NCBI GenBank assembly: GCA_035293565.1 | Contig: DATGMP010000006.1 | Location: 51,210-115,209, forward strand | Source of the DNA: DATGMP01 sp035293565 | GTDB taxonomy: Bacteria > Pseudomonadota > Alphaproteobacteria > BOG-932 > Roseiterribacteraceae | Reading direction: 5' to 3' | DNA length: 64,000 nucleotides | In this document: in pieces, positions 42,909-51,880 of the stretch | Layout of the letters: each line of letters starts with the position of its first letter | Position numbering within the stretch: the stretch's first letter is position 1 | The notes under the pieces: generated by a model | What the model saw: only the letters and a program-made list of their open reading frames with translations | Told to the model about the DNA's origin: nothing | Database searches by the model: none | Translations under genes and position numbers: made by a program

Positions 42909-43700
42909 TTGGGAAGCACGAGCGTTGGGCGGGCACGACCGAACGGCGGGGGCGAACGTCTCCTGGCGACCCTGAAGCAATGCTTCAAAGAACGCGGCCT
43001 CACCTACAAGCACGTCGCGCGGTCCCTCGGCGTCAGCGAAGCCAGCATCAAACGCTATTTCACCGGCGGCACCGTCACGCTCGCGCAGCTCGAGCGCATG
43101 TGCGCCACTGTGCGGATCGGGATCGAAGACCTGATCGCACGCGCGGCGAGCGGCGACGGCGCGGTCGAAAAGCTATCGCTCGCCCAGGAGGAGGGGCTTG
43201 CCAGAAGCGCTCTCACCTCCTTCGTCTTCTATCTCGTGCGCCATGGCTGGACCGCCGCCGAGATCCGCGACGAGCTCGAGATGAGCGAGGCGGAGATCAC
43301 GACCCACCTGATCCGGCTGGAGAAGCTCAGCCTCATCGACCTCCTGCCTGCCAACCGCGTGAAGGTGCTGACCGCGCGCTTCCCGAACTGGCTGTCCGGC
43401 GGCCCGATCCGCCGGCAGTTCGACCGCACGCTGAAAAGCGAGTTCGCCTCGCTCGACTATCACGCGCCCGGCGTGTTCTGGGAACTGGAGACGGTGAAGC
43501 TTTCGGCGGCATCGCGCGGCAAGCTGCAGGAGCTGATGGAAGGCTTCACCCGCGCCGTTCGAGGCTTGGCCGACGATGACCGAAAATCACGGCTGAAGGA
43601 AACCGATTGGCGGTCGGTCCTGGTTGTCACCAAGCCCGCCGATCCCAAGCAAATGCGCAGGAAGAAGAACACCAGGCGCTCCCAATTCACCGGAGAGTAG
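42909..43700 (+). CDS. XRE-type helix-turn-helix regulator with a long C-terminal domain
   Basis: A 263-aa regulator. The N-terminal Cro/C1-type HTH is at about 18-75 (ATLKQCFKERGLTYKHVARSLGVSEASIKRYFTGGTVTLAQLERMCATV). The rest has no recognised sensory domain; it includes a second HTH-like stretch (RHGWTAAEIRDELEMSEAEITTHLIRLEKLSLID), which could be a winged helix. The TTG at 42909 follows GAGGAGGGAGG. It is divergent from the amidohydrolase/lyase operon and lies directly before an acyl-CoA synthetase operon, so it may control either or both. Confidence 0.75.
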   Translation: MGSTSVGRARPNGGGERLLATLKQCFKERGLTYKHVARSLGVSEASIKRYFTGGTVTLAQLERMCATVRIGIEDLIARAASGDGAVEKLSLAQEEGLARSALTSFVFYLVRHGWTAAEIRDELEMSEAEITTHLIRLEKLSLIDLLPANRVKVLTARFPNWLSGGPIRRQFDRTLKSEFASLDYHAPGVFWELETVKLSAASRGKLQELMEGFTRAVRGLADDDRKSRLKETDWRSVLVVTKPADPKQMRRKKNTRRSQFTGE

Positions 43701-43750
43701 CGTTTGGTGATACTTTTCCACGGGCGGCACGAAACCGACAGGGAGCCGCT

Positions 43751-45877
43751 ATGATCGGCGACAAGGGGAAGGCAATGCCGTACGCATCCGACCACAGGCT
43801 CGCTCCACTGTTCCGCCCGCGCTCGATTGCGCTGATCGGTGCATCCGACCGCAACCCCTTTTCGCAGATGGCCGCCGACAATCTGGAGCGCTTCGGATTT
43901 TCCGGGCCGACCTACATGGTCAATCCGCGCGCCGCCCCCGCGCACGGCCGATCGGCCGTCGCCTCCTGCCGCGAGATCGGCGAGCCGGTCGATGCGGCCT
44001 ATGTCTCGGTTCCGCAAGCCGCGGTCATGGATGCGATGGAGGATGCGGTCGCGGCGGGAATCCGCGATTTCGTGCTGGTCTCCTCGGGCTTCGCTGAATT
44101 GGGCGGCGAAGGTGCGAAGCTGCAGGCGAGGCTCGAGGCGCTGATCCGCGAGAAGGGACTCAATCTTCTCGGACCCAACAGCCTGGGCTATATCAATTTC
44201 AAGGACCGGGTAGCGCTGGGCGCGCTGACCTGTCCGGCGGGGCCGGGCGTCGCCAAGATCGCGGTGGTCTCGGCCTCCGGCTCGACCGGGCTGCAGATCG
44301 CCAATTTCGCCAATCAGATCGCGATCGGACTCACCCATCTCGTGTCGACCGGCAATGAGTCCGGCGTAGACACGGCGTCCGTTGTCGACTTCCTGATCGA
44401 GGACGACGACGTCAAGGCCCTCGCCGTTTTTGCCGAGACGATCCGCGATCCGATCACCTTCACCGATATCGCGGTACGCGCGCTCGGCATGAAGAAGGCG
44501 ATCGTGGTGCTGAAGGTCGGCCGCGCGCCCCAGACCGGGGCGCTGGTCTCCGCGCATACCGGCAGCCTGGTTGGCGACGACCGCGTGTTCGATGCGATGT
44601 GCGATCGCTACGGAATCTCGCGCGTCTATTCGACGGAGGATCTGGTGATCACCGCGTCGGCGATGGCGAATATCGGCCCGATGCGAAAGCCGGCGGTGGG
44701 CGTGGTGTCGATTTCGGGCGGTGCGGTTGAGATGATCTCGGATCGCGCGAGCGACGCCGGCGTGCCGACGCCGCCCTTCACGCTCGAGACGCAGGCGGCG
44801 CTCCGCGCGACCGTCAGCGAGATCGGCCAGACTCATAATCCGCTCGATCTCACCGGTGGCGCGATGCGAGACCCGCCGATGTGGGAGCGCGTGCTGAACA
44901 TCATCGCGCGCGATCCGCAGATCGGCCTCACGATCTGCAATTTCGATATTCCCTCGGCGCCGCTGCCGCATTGGCAGCTTGCTTGGGATCATATGGTGAA
45001 GGGCCTCAAGGCCGCCGATCCGCCGGGGCCGATTCTGACCTCCTATATCCAATGCTTCACCGAGCACGGGCGCAAATTCATTCAGGAGATGGACATACCT
45101 TATGTCATCTCCGGCATCGGCACCGGCATGGATGCGATCGGCCGCACGATCCGCTGGTCGGAGAAGCTGGCGCGGCCGGCGCCCGCGCCGTTGCGCGCGG
45201 CCGCGGCCGGATCAGGCGCCAGGCCGTGTTCCGAGCGCGAGGCGCTTGAGCATCTCGCGGGATTCGGCGTGCCCGTGATCCCGGCAACGATCGCGAAAAG
45301 CGCAGAGGACGCGGTCAGGGCGTTCCGCAAGCTCGACGCGTCGGCCGTGCTGAAAATCGTCTCGGCCGACATCCAGCATAAGACCGAGATCGGCGGCGTG
45401 CTGCTGAATCTCGGCGATGAGGCGTCAGTCTCGCAGGGCTTCGATCGAATCATGGCTGCGGCGCGGAAATCGAACCCGGAAGCACGCATCGACGGCGTCG
45501 CGGTCTTGCCGATGCGGCGTCGCGGGCTCGAACTCTTCGTCGGCATCGCGCGCGATCCGCAATGGGGGCCGGTGCTGTCGCTGGGCATGGGCGGGATCTG
45601 GGTCGAGGCGATGGACGACGTTGCGCTGGAGCTGCTGCCCGCGCGATCCGACGACATTGTGTGCGCATTTCGGCGGCTCAAATCCGCCAAGCTGCTCGAC
45701 GGCTATCGTGGCGGGCCCAAGGCCGATCTGGAGGCGCTCGCCGATATTGTCGTGAAGATCGCCGAGGCCGCGCTCGATCTCGGTCCCGATCTCGCGGCGC
45801 TGGAGATCAATCCGCTGCTGGTCGATGGCAGCCGAATCGAAGCGCTCGACGCGCTCGCCGTGTGGGGGAAGGCATGA
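43751..45877 (+). CDS. acetate-CoA ligase family protein (NDP-forming acyl-CoA synthetase)
   Basis: A 708-aa fused alpha-beta acyl-CoA synthetase (NDP-forming). It has a CoA-binding Rossmann domain (about 15-140: LFRPRSIALIGASDRNPFSQMAADNL), a succinyl-CoA-ligase-like domain with the phosphohistidine region (ALVSAHTGSLVGDDRVFDA), and a C-terminal ATP-grasp domain (about 500-700: VLKIVSADIQHKTEIGGVLLNL). It makes an acyl-CoA at the cost of ATP, or runs in reverse. It is followed by thiolase-like and crotonase genes, so it probably activates a carboxylic acid of an unknown degradation route. Its stop overlaps the next start (ATGA). Confidence 0.87.
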   Translation: MIGDKGKAMPYASDHRLAPLFRPRSIALIGASDRNPFSQMAADNLERFGFSGPTYMVNPRAAPAHGRSAVASCREIGEPVDAAYVSVPQAAVMDAMEDAVAAGIRDFVLVSSGFAELGGEGAKLQARLEALIREKGLNLLGPNSLGYINFKDRVALGALTCPAGPGVAKIAVVSASGSTGLQIANFANQIAIGLTHLVSTGNESGVDTASVVDFLIEDDDVKALAVFAETIRDPITFTDIAVRALGMKKAIVVLKVGRAPQTGALVSAHTGSLVGDDRVFDAMCDRYGISRVYSTEDLVITASAMANIGPMRKPAVGVVSISGGAVEMISDRASDAGVPTPPFTLETQAALRATVSEIGQTHNPLDLTGGAMRDPPMWERVLNIIARDPQIGLTICNFDIPSAPLPHWQLAWDHMVKGLKAADPPGPILTSYIQCFTEHGRKFIQEMDIPYVISGIGTGMDAIGRTIRWSEKLARPAPAPLRAAAAGSGARPCSEREALEHLAGFGVPVIPATIAKSAEDAVRAFRKLDASAVLKIVSADIQHKTEIGGVLLNLGDEASVSQGFDRIMAAARKSNPEARIDGVAVLPMRRRGLELFVGIARDPQWGPVLSLGMGGIWVEAMDDVALELLPARSDDIVCAFRRLKSAKLLDGYRGGPKADLEALADIVVKIAEAALDLGPDLAALEINPLLVDGSRIEALDALAVWGKA

Positions 45878-47445
45878 CGAATTCGAACGATGCGCGCATT
45901 CCGGTCATCATCGGCGTCGGGCAGATCAACGATAAGCCCAAGGATGATGCCGATGGGCTCGATACGCTGCAGCTCATGAAGGCGGCGCTGGAACGCGCCG
46001 ACAAGGATGCCGGTGGCGGCTGGCTCGCGCGGATCGATGCGCTCGATGTCGTCGACCAGATGTCCTGGCCGACCATGACCTGGCCGCCGCTGGAGAAGAT
46101 CGCGCCGGCGCTGACATCCGCACTCGGCATCTCGCCCAAGCATCTGGGTCAGACTCCCGACCCCAGCGGCGACGGGCCGGTGCGGCTGCTGAACGAAGCA
46201 GCGAACCGCATCGCATCGGGCGAGGCGCGGAGCTGCGCCGTGGTCGGCGGCGAGGCGCTTCGCACCGGCGGTCGTCGCGCCGCAGCGGCGGCGCAGAAGG
46301 AGGCGGAGCGCAAAGCCGCGGCGCCGCAGCCGGAAGCCGCCAAGCAGCAAAAACCGAAGCAGGAGAAGAAGGAATTCCTGCGCGAAGTCTCGAGGCGCAA
46401 CTTCAAGCCGCTGCTTGCGAAATACGGCCTCATCGCGCCGACCGACATCTATCCGCTTTACGAGAACGCCACGCGCGCGCGATGGGGCCAGAGCCTGGCC
46501 GAGGCGAATCTGGAATCGGCCCGCATCTGGGCCGGCATGTCGCAAGCCGCTGCTGAGAATCCCGATGCCTGGCTGCCCAAGCGCTATACGGCCGAGGAAA
46601 TCCTGACGCCGTCGGCCGACAATCGGCCGATCAGCTTCCCCTATAACAAGCTGATGGTCGCCAACAATGTCGTGAACCAGGGTGCGGCGATCATCGTCAC
46701 CAGCCTTGCGGTCGCCAAGCAGGCGGCCATTCCGGAGAGTCGCGTCGTCTATATCGGCCGCGGGGCGGCCTCGCATGAATCAGACGATTTTCTCGCCCGT
46801 GACCGTTACGACCATTCGCCGGGTATGCAGGTCTCGCTCACGCGGACGCTGGAGCTGAACGGGCTGAAGACCGAAGACCTCGACTATGTCGAGTTCTATA
46901 GCTGCTTCCCCTGCATCCCGAAGATGGCGCGACGCTATATCGGCCTGCCGGTCGAAAAGCGGATGAGCGTCTATGGCGGCTTGACGTTCGGCGGCGCGCC
47001 GATCGGCAATTGCATGACGCATGCCGCCGCGGTGATGACGCTGAGGCTGCGCGAGAATGGCACGCATGGCTTGCTGTTCGGCAATGGCGGCTTCGCGACC
47101 CACAATCATTCGCTTGTGCTGACGCGGCGGCCCGTCGACGGCACGCCCGCCCCTTACGATTACCAGGCCGAGTCCGACGCCAAGCGCGGACCGGTGCCGA
47201 CCCTCGTCGCGGACTATACCGGCCCGGCGAAGCTCGAAACCTACGTCGTGCCGTATGACCGCAACGGCAATGCGCGCTTCGCGATCGTGCTGGCGCTGAA
47301 TCCCGCCGGCGAACGCGTGCTGTGCCGCGTGCCAGCCGAGGACAAGGAAGGGCTGGAGTTCCTGACGTCCGGCCGCACCGAGCCCGTCGGCACGCAAGGC
47401 CAGATCGTCGCTGGCCCCGACGACTACATTTTCTGGAAGCACTGA
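45874..47445 (+). CDS. thiolase-like protein type 1, no visible catalytic cysteines
   Basis: A 523-aa SCP2-thiolase-like protein of the TLP1 type with an extra C-terminal domain (about 400-523). It keeps the thiolase skeleton (PVIIGVGQIND, GDGPVRLLNEAANRIASGEARSCAVVGGEA, FGGAPIGNCMTHAAAVM). The nucleophile position reads PSGDGPV where active thiolases have a Cys, and the late CxG motif reads GNGGFATHNH. Residues 134-170 are a low-complexity Ala/Lys/Glu/Gln insertion. Ordinary acetyltransfer is therefore doubtful; CoA-ester binding is more likely. It is coupled to the synthetase (ATGA). Confidence 0.75.
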   Translation: MTNSNDARIPVIIGVGQINDKPKDDADGLDTLQLMKAALERADKDAGGGWLARIDALDVVDQMSWPTMTWPPLEKIAPALTSALGISPKHLGQTPDPSGDGPVRLLNEAANRIASGEARSCAVVGGEALRTGGRRAAAAAQKEAERKAAAPQPEAAKQQKPKQEKKEFLREVSRRNFKPLLAKYGLIAPTDIYPLYENATRARWGQSLAEANLESARIWAGMSQAAAENPDAWLPKRYTAEEILTPSADNRPISFPYNKLMVANNVVNQGAAIIVTSLAVAKQAAIPESRVVYIGRGAASHESDDFLARDRYDHSPGMQVSLTRTLELNGLKTEDLDYVEFYSCFPCIPKMARRYIGLPVEKRMSVYGGLTFGGAPIGNCMTHAAAVMTLRLRENGTHGLLFGNGGFATHNHSLVLTRRPVDGTPAPYDYQAESDAKRGPVPTLVADYTGPAKLETYVVPYDRNGNARFAIVLALNPAGERVLCRVPAEDKEGLEFLTSGRTEPVGTQGQIVAGPDDYIFWKH

Positions 47446-47463
47446 AAGACATAGGAGAGCAGC

Positions 47464-48255
47464 ATGTCCGAACCGTCGAGCGCCGAAGCCGTCCTGTTCG
47501 AGCGCGTGGGCGAGCACATCGCCATCGCCACGCTGAACCGTCCCGAGAAGCGCAACGCCGTCAACGGCGCGATCGCGAACGGGCTGCACGATGCCGTGCA
47601 GCGAGTCGAATCTGATCCGACGATCCGCGTCGCGATCCTCGCGTCCTCGAGCCCCAAGACCTTCTGCGCCGGCGCCGATTTGAGCGAAGTCGGCAAACCG
47701 GGCGGCGGCGGGATGATGCATCCCGAGAGCGGCTTCGGCGGATTCGTGCTCGCCAAGCGCAAGAAGCCCTGGATCGCGGCCGTGGGCGGCATCGCGGTCG
47801 CCGGCGGATGCGAGATTCTCTGCGCCTGCGACATGCGCGTCTGCGGCGAGTCCGCTGAGTTTGGCCTACCTGAGGTGAAACGCGGGCTCGTTGCGGGCGC
47901 AGGCGGCGTCACGCGCCTGCCGCGCCAGATCCCGCGCGCCATCGCGCTCGAGCTGATCGCCACCGGCGACCGCATGAATGCCCGTCGGGCCTACGAGCTG
48001 GGTTTCGTCAATCGCGTCGTGCCGGACGGCCAGGAGCGTGCCGAGGCGATCAAGCTTGCCGAGGCGATCGCCGTTAACGCGCCGGTCGCGGTGAAGGAGG
48101 CGTTGGCGCTCGCCCGCATCGCGCTCGACTATTCCGACGACGAGCTGAACGAACGGACGCGGGAAACCATGAAGCTCATCGCCAAGACCAAGGATTTTCA
48201 AGAAGGCCCTCGCGCGTTCCTCGAGAAGCGCGCGCCGGTCTGGACGGGGGAGTAG
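47464..48255 (+). CDS. enoyl-CoA hydratase/isomerase (crotonase) family protein
   Basis: A 263-aa crotonase-fold enzyme. Oxyanion-hole blocks are KTFCAGADLSE and GIAVAGGCEILCACD, and the catalytic region reads FGLPEVKRGLVAGAGGVTRLPRQIP, with Glu in FGLPE. The closing GPRAFLEKRAPVWTGE is typical. It follows the thiolase-like gene by 18 bp with AGGAGAGC before the ATG and completes the three-gene operon that starts with the acyl-CoA synthetase. The likely reaction is hydration or isomerisation of an enoyl-CoA. Confidence 0.88.
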   Translation: MSEPSSAEAVLFERVGEHIAIATLNRPEKRNAVNGAIANGLHDAVQRVESDPTIRVAILASSSPKTFCAGADLSEVGKPGGGGMMHPESGFGGFVLAKRKKPWIAAVGGIAVAGGCEILCACDMRVCGESAEFGLPEVKRGLVAGAGGVTRLPRQIPRAIALELIATGDRMNARRAYELGFVNRVVPDGQERAEAIKLAEAIAVNAPVAVKEALALARIALDYSDDELNERTRETMKLIAKTKDFQEGPRAFLEKRAPVWTGE

Positions 48256-48258
48256 GCT

Positions 48259-48789
48259 CTACGCCAAATCCGCATCCGTCGCGTAGGCGACAATGTTGAC
48301 CTTCTCCGACGCGTGGGCATCGAAGGGCTCGCCTTCGCGGACGCTGGGGAAGATGACCATGCCGAAGATCAGATCCGCGGCGCTGCCGTCGGAGGAGACC
48401 GGCAGCAGGAGGCGCCGGAAGCTCAGCCATTCGCGGCGCGTGGCGACCAGGCGGCCGACATAGACGCCCGGCCGCCGCTGATCGAGCACCGTCGAGAAGA
48501 TCTCCAGCCGCTTTGCGCGGGCGTTGTCGGGCAGCATCTCGTCGAGATAGCGGCCCGTCGCGTCCTCTGCGAATTTCGCGCAAAGCTCGCTGCCGAAAAG
48601 CCGGCAGCGGAAACGGCCGTCGGCGTTTCGCTCATAAATGAAAAGGTTGGGCAAGATGCGGAGCGGCATGTCGATCGGGTCGATGTCGCGCCGAACTGGA
48701 ATGGCATTCTCGCGACGGCGCGACTGCCAGAAAGCCCAGCAATCCATCAAGGGCGTGCCCTGGAGCCAATGCCGAAAATCTGAGCTCAT
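48259..48789 (-). CDS. PAS-domain protein (PAS_5 type)
   Basis: A 176-aa single PAS-like protein: LMDCWAFWQSRRRENAIPVRRDIDPIDMPLRILPNLFIYE followed by RFRCRLFGSELCAKFAEDATGRYLDEMLP. This pattern is the PAS_5 family, frequent in Alphaproteobacteria and often next to signal-transduction or metabolic genes. It has no HTH, kinase or cyclase domain. It may bind a small ligand and act on a partner; the role is unknown. It lies 62 bp downstream of the MFS gene on the same strand and may be cotranscribed. Confidence 0.75.
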   Translation of the reverse strand: MSSDFRHWLQGTPLMDCWAFWQSRRRENAIPVRRDIDPIDMPLRILPNLFIYERNADGRFRCRLFGSELCAKFAEDATGRYLDEMLPDNARAKRLEIFSTVLDQRRPGVYVGRLVATRREWLSFRRLLLPVSSDGSAADLIFGMVIFPSVREGEPFDAHASEKVNIVAYATDADLA

Positions 48790-48851
48790 ACTCGGCCGCT
48801 TGAAAGGGTCACGGCCAACTCTACGCCCAATTGCGCCCGAATGGCGATTCG

Positions 48852-50114
48852 CTACACCGCGTCCGCGATTGGTTCGGGCATCGGGCCGGGAGTGTCGCCG
48901 TCGTCGCGGGAGATCAGCCGCTCCAGCCGGAAGAGCAGGATGGGGAACAGCCAGACGAAGACCATGACCCCCAGTGCCAGATTGGGAACACCGACCAGCT
49001 TGCCGTCGGGCGTGCTGCCGATGAGGTATGAGACCGATATCGAGGAGAAGCCCATCGACAGGCCCTGCATCGACTGGCCCAGCGACTGGAAGCCGGCGCG
49101 CTCCTGCGGGCGAGGAATGCGCATCGCGACGGTCTGGATCAGAATCGTGCGCGCCGAGTTGGCGATGAAGAAGACTGGGAAGATCAATAAAAGGGGCAAG
49201 CCGGGGTTGAGCCCGACATAGCCCGTCAGGATCGCGGCGGTGACGAGCGCCGTAGTTGCGACCGAGATCGGCGCTGAGCCGTATTTGTCGGCCAGCCGCC
49301 CGATGATGCGAGCGACGACGAGATTGGTGCCGCCGCCGATCAGATAGACCCAGGACAAGCCCTTGGCGCCGAGCCCCAAATTATTTGTCAGGAACACAGC
49401 CATGATCGTGGATAGCGCCATCAACGGCATTGCTGCAGCCACTTGGATCGAATAGGCCAGCGTGCAAGCTGGACGCGTCAGCAGGCTCGCGAGCGCGGCA
49501 ATCCGCTGGCGGACGTTCTGCCGCGCTGCGGCGCCGGCAAGATGCGCCCGCTGCGGCGCCAGATTCTTGATCGCGAACACCGCAAGCGCCATGCCGACCA
49601 GCCCGACTGCGAAGAACGGATAGCGCCAGCTCCCCATGAGATTGGCGATACCCAGGCTCAATGGCACGCCCGTGATGAGCGCGAGCGAGCTCGCCCCGGC
49701 GATTGCGCCCAATGCCCGGCCGCGGCGATCCACGGGCACATTGTCGATGATCGTTGCGAGCGCCAGCGCATAGGACGGGCCGCTGAACACTCCGGTCATC
49801 AGTCGTGAGACAACGAGCCAGAAGAGGTCGGGCGCGAGCCCGCTCATTGCAGCGCCGACAACCAGGCCGGCGATCGAGACCGCGAGCCCGCGCCGTCGGT
49901 CGAATCGATCCAGGAACAGCGTGCCGACCAGCCCGCTGAGCGACGAGGCGACGATATAGGCGCCCCCGATGATACCGACATCGCGAGTCGGTATGCCCAG
50001 ATCGCGCGCGAACATGGGCGCGAGCGGCAGCACCATCGAGAAGACGACGGTGATGATGAATTGCAGCGACCCGACCAGGAAGATCAGGCGGCGCTCGGAA
50101 GGAGCGGGACTCAC
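48852..50114 (-). CDS. MFS transporter, likely sugar-acid uptake
   Basis: A 420-aa major facilitator superfamily protein with twelve hydrophobic helices (for example FLVGSLQFIITVVFSMVLPLAP, DVGIIGGAYIVASSLSGLVGTLFLDRFDRRRG with the loop 2-3 basic motif, LLIFPVFFIANSARTILIQTVA). The GTG at 50114 is selected: it lies 8 bp after the dehydratase stop. In the operon with the IlvD/Edd dehydratase and DenD it probably imports an aldonate or erythronate-like acid. The substrate is inferred from context only. Confidence 0.82.
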   Translation of the reverse strand: MSPAPSERRLIFLVGSLQFIITVVFSMVLPLAPMFARDLGIPTRDVGIIGGAYIVASSLSGLVGTLFLDRFDRRRGLAVSIAGLVVGAAMSGLAPDLFWLVVSRLMTGVFSGPSYALALATIIDNVPVDRRGRALGAIAGASSLALITGVPLSLGIANLMGSWRYPFFAVGLVGMALAVFAIKNLAPQRAHLAGAAARQNVRQRIAALASLLTRPACTLAYSIQVAAAMPLMALSTIMAVFLTNNLGLGAKGLSWVYLIGGGTNLVVARIIGRLADKYGSAPISVATTALVTAAILTGYVGLNPGLPLLLIFPVFFIANSARTILIQTVAMRIPRPQERAGFQSLGQSMQGLSMGFSSISVSYLIGSTPDGKLVGVPNLALGVMVFVWLFPILLFRLERLISRDDGDTPGPMPEPIADAV

Positions 50115-50121
50115 CGGCGGG

Positions 50122-51852
50122 CTAGTGGTTGTCGCGCGGGACCTTGGCCCCACTCTTGCCCACCAGGAAATCGAGATCGACGCCGTCATTAGCCTGCAGC
50201 ACATGCTCGATATAGAGCTTGACCCACCCGCGATCAGCGTGCGGCGGGGGCGGGCTCCAGGCTGCGCGGCGGCGAGCGAGCTCGGCGTCGTCGACGTGGA
50301 TGTGCAAGCTGCGCTCGGCGACATCGAGCGTGATGAGGTCGCCCTCCTGCACCAGCGCCAAAGGGCCGCCGGCCGCGGACTCCGGCGCCACATGCAACAC
50401 GACGGTGCCGTAGGCCGTGCCCGACATGCGCGCGTCGGAGATACGCACCAGGTCCGTGACGCCGCGTTTCAGCAGCTTGGGCGGCAGCGGCATGTTGCCG
50501 ACCTCGGCCATGCCGGGATAACCCTTTGGCCCCGAATTCTTCAGCACCATCACCGAATTCTCGTCGATCGTGAGCGCGTCATCATTGATGCGGTGATGCA
50601 GCTCCTCGACGTTCTCGAAAACCACGGCGCGGCCGGTATGGCGCATCAGGTGGGGCGAGGCGGCCGATGGCTTGATCACCGCGCCGTCGGGCGCAAGGTT
50701 GCCGCGAAGCACCGCGATGCCGCCGTCGCGCTTGAAGGGTTCGGCGAATGGGCGCACGACCTCGCGGTTCCAGCAGGGCGCTTCGTGATTGTTCTCCCAA
50801 AGTGTGCGGCCGTTGACGGTCGGCGCGTCCTTTTCCAGCAGCCCGGCCTCGCCGAGCTCGCGGATCACCGAGGGCAGGCCGCCGGCTTCGAAGAAATCCT
50901 CCATCAGGAAGCGGCCCGACGGCATGATGTCGACCAGGCAATGGACGCCGCGGCCCAGCCGGTCCCAATCTTCGAGCCCGAGCTTCACGCCGATGCGGCG
51001 GGCCATTGCGATCAGATGCACGACCGCGTTTGTCGAGCCTCCGATCGCGCCGTTCACGCGGATCGCGTTGGCGAAGTTGGCGGGCGTCAGGATCTTGGAG
51101 AGGATGAGATCCTCCTCGACCATTTGCACGATGCGCCGCCCGGCCTCGCGAGCGAGCAGGTTGCGGCGCGCGTCGACGGCGGGGATCGCGGCGTTACCGG
51201 GTAGCCCGACCCCCAGCGCCTCCACCATGCAGGCCATGGTCGAGGCCGTGCCCATGGTCATGCAATGGCCGTGCGAGCGCGACATGCAGGCCTCGGCCTC
51301 GTGGAACTCAGCGAGCGTGATCTGGCCGGCGCGAAGCTGCTCGCTCATCGAGATGGCATTGGTGCCCGAGCCGATCTTGGTGCCGCGATAGACGCCGCGC
51401 AGCATCGGGCCGCCCGAGACTCCGATCGCCGGAATGTCGACGCTGGCGGCGCCCATCAGCAGAGCCGGGGTGGTCTTGTCGCATCCCATCAGCAGCACGA
51501 CCCCGTCCAGCGGATTGGCGCGCAGCGACTCCTCGACCTCCATGGCCGCGAGATTGCGGTAGAGCATGGCCGTCGGCCGCAGCATCGTCTCGCCCAGCGA
51601 CATGGCTGGAAACTCGAGCGGGAAGCCGCCGGCCTCCAGCACGCCCCAGCGGACATGCTCGGCGATGGTCCGGAAATGCGAGTTGCAGGGCGCGAGCTCG
51701 GACCAGCTGTTGCAGATGCCGATGACGGGCCTGCCGTCGAACTGATCCTGGGGGAAGCCGCGATTCTTGAGCCAGGAACGGTAATAGAACCCCATCTTGT
51801 CCTGGCGCGCGAACCAGGCCTGGCTGCGCAGCGTCTTCCCCGCTCGGCTCAT
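50122..51852 (-). CDS. IlvD/Edd-family dehydratase (probable sugar-acid dehydratase)
   Basis: A 576-aa iron-sulfur dehydratase of the IlvD/Edd family. Cluster-site cysteines are in ICNSWSELAPCNSHFR, MGCDKTTPALLMG and TMGTASTMACM. The SRAGKTLRSQAWFARQDKMGFYYRSWLKNRGFP start and general form resemble arabinonate/xylonate-type aldonate dehydratases more than housekeeping IlvD. It would convert an aldonate to a 2-keto-3-deoxy acid. The ATG at 51852 is chosen over a TTG/GTG upstream. It follows denD by 28 bp and precedes the MFS gene by 8 bp. Confidence 0.82.
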   Translation of the reverse strand: MSRAGKTLRSQAWFARQDKMGFYYRSWLKNRGFPQDQFDGRPVIGICNSWSELAPCNSHFRTIAEHVRWGVLEAGGFPLEFPAMSLGETMLRPTAMLYRNLAAMEVEESLRANPLDGVVLLMGCDKTTPALLMGAASVDIPAIGVSGGPMLRGVYRGTKIGSGTNAISMSEQLRAGQITLAEFHEAEACMSRSHGHCMTMGTASTMACMVEALGVGLPGNAAIPAVDARRNLLAREAGRRIVQMVEEDLILSKILTPANFANAIRVNGAIGGSTNAVVHLIAMARRIGVKLGLEDWDRLGRGVHCLVDIMPSGRFLMEDFFEAGGLPSVIRELGEAGLLEKDAPTVNGRTLWENNHEAPCWNREVVRPFAEPFKRDGGIAVLRGNLAPDGAVIKPSAASPHLMRHTGRAVVFENVEELHHRINDDALTIDENSVMVLKNSGPKGYPGMAEVGNMPLPPKLLKRGVTDLVRISDARMSGTAYGTVVLHVAPESAAGGPLALVQEGDLITLDVAERSLHIHVDDAELARRRAAWSPPPPHADRGWVKLYIEHVLQANDGVDLDFLVGKSGAKVPRDNH

Positions 51853-51880
51853 CGTCTTTGTCCCATATTGGCGCTGCCCA

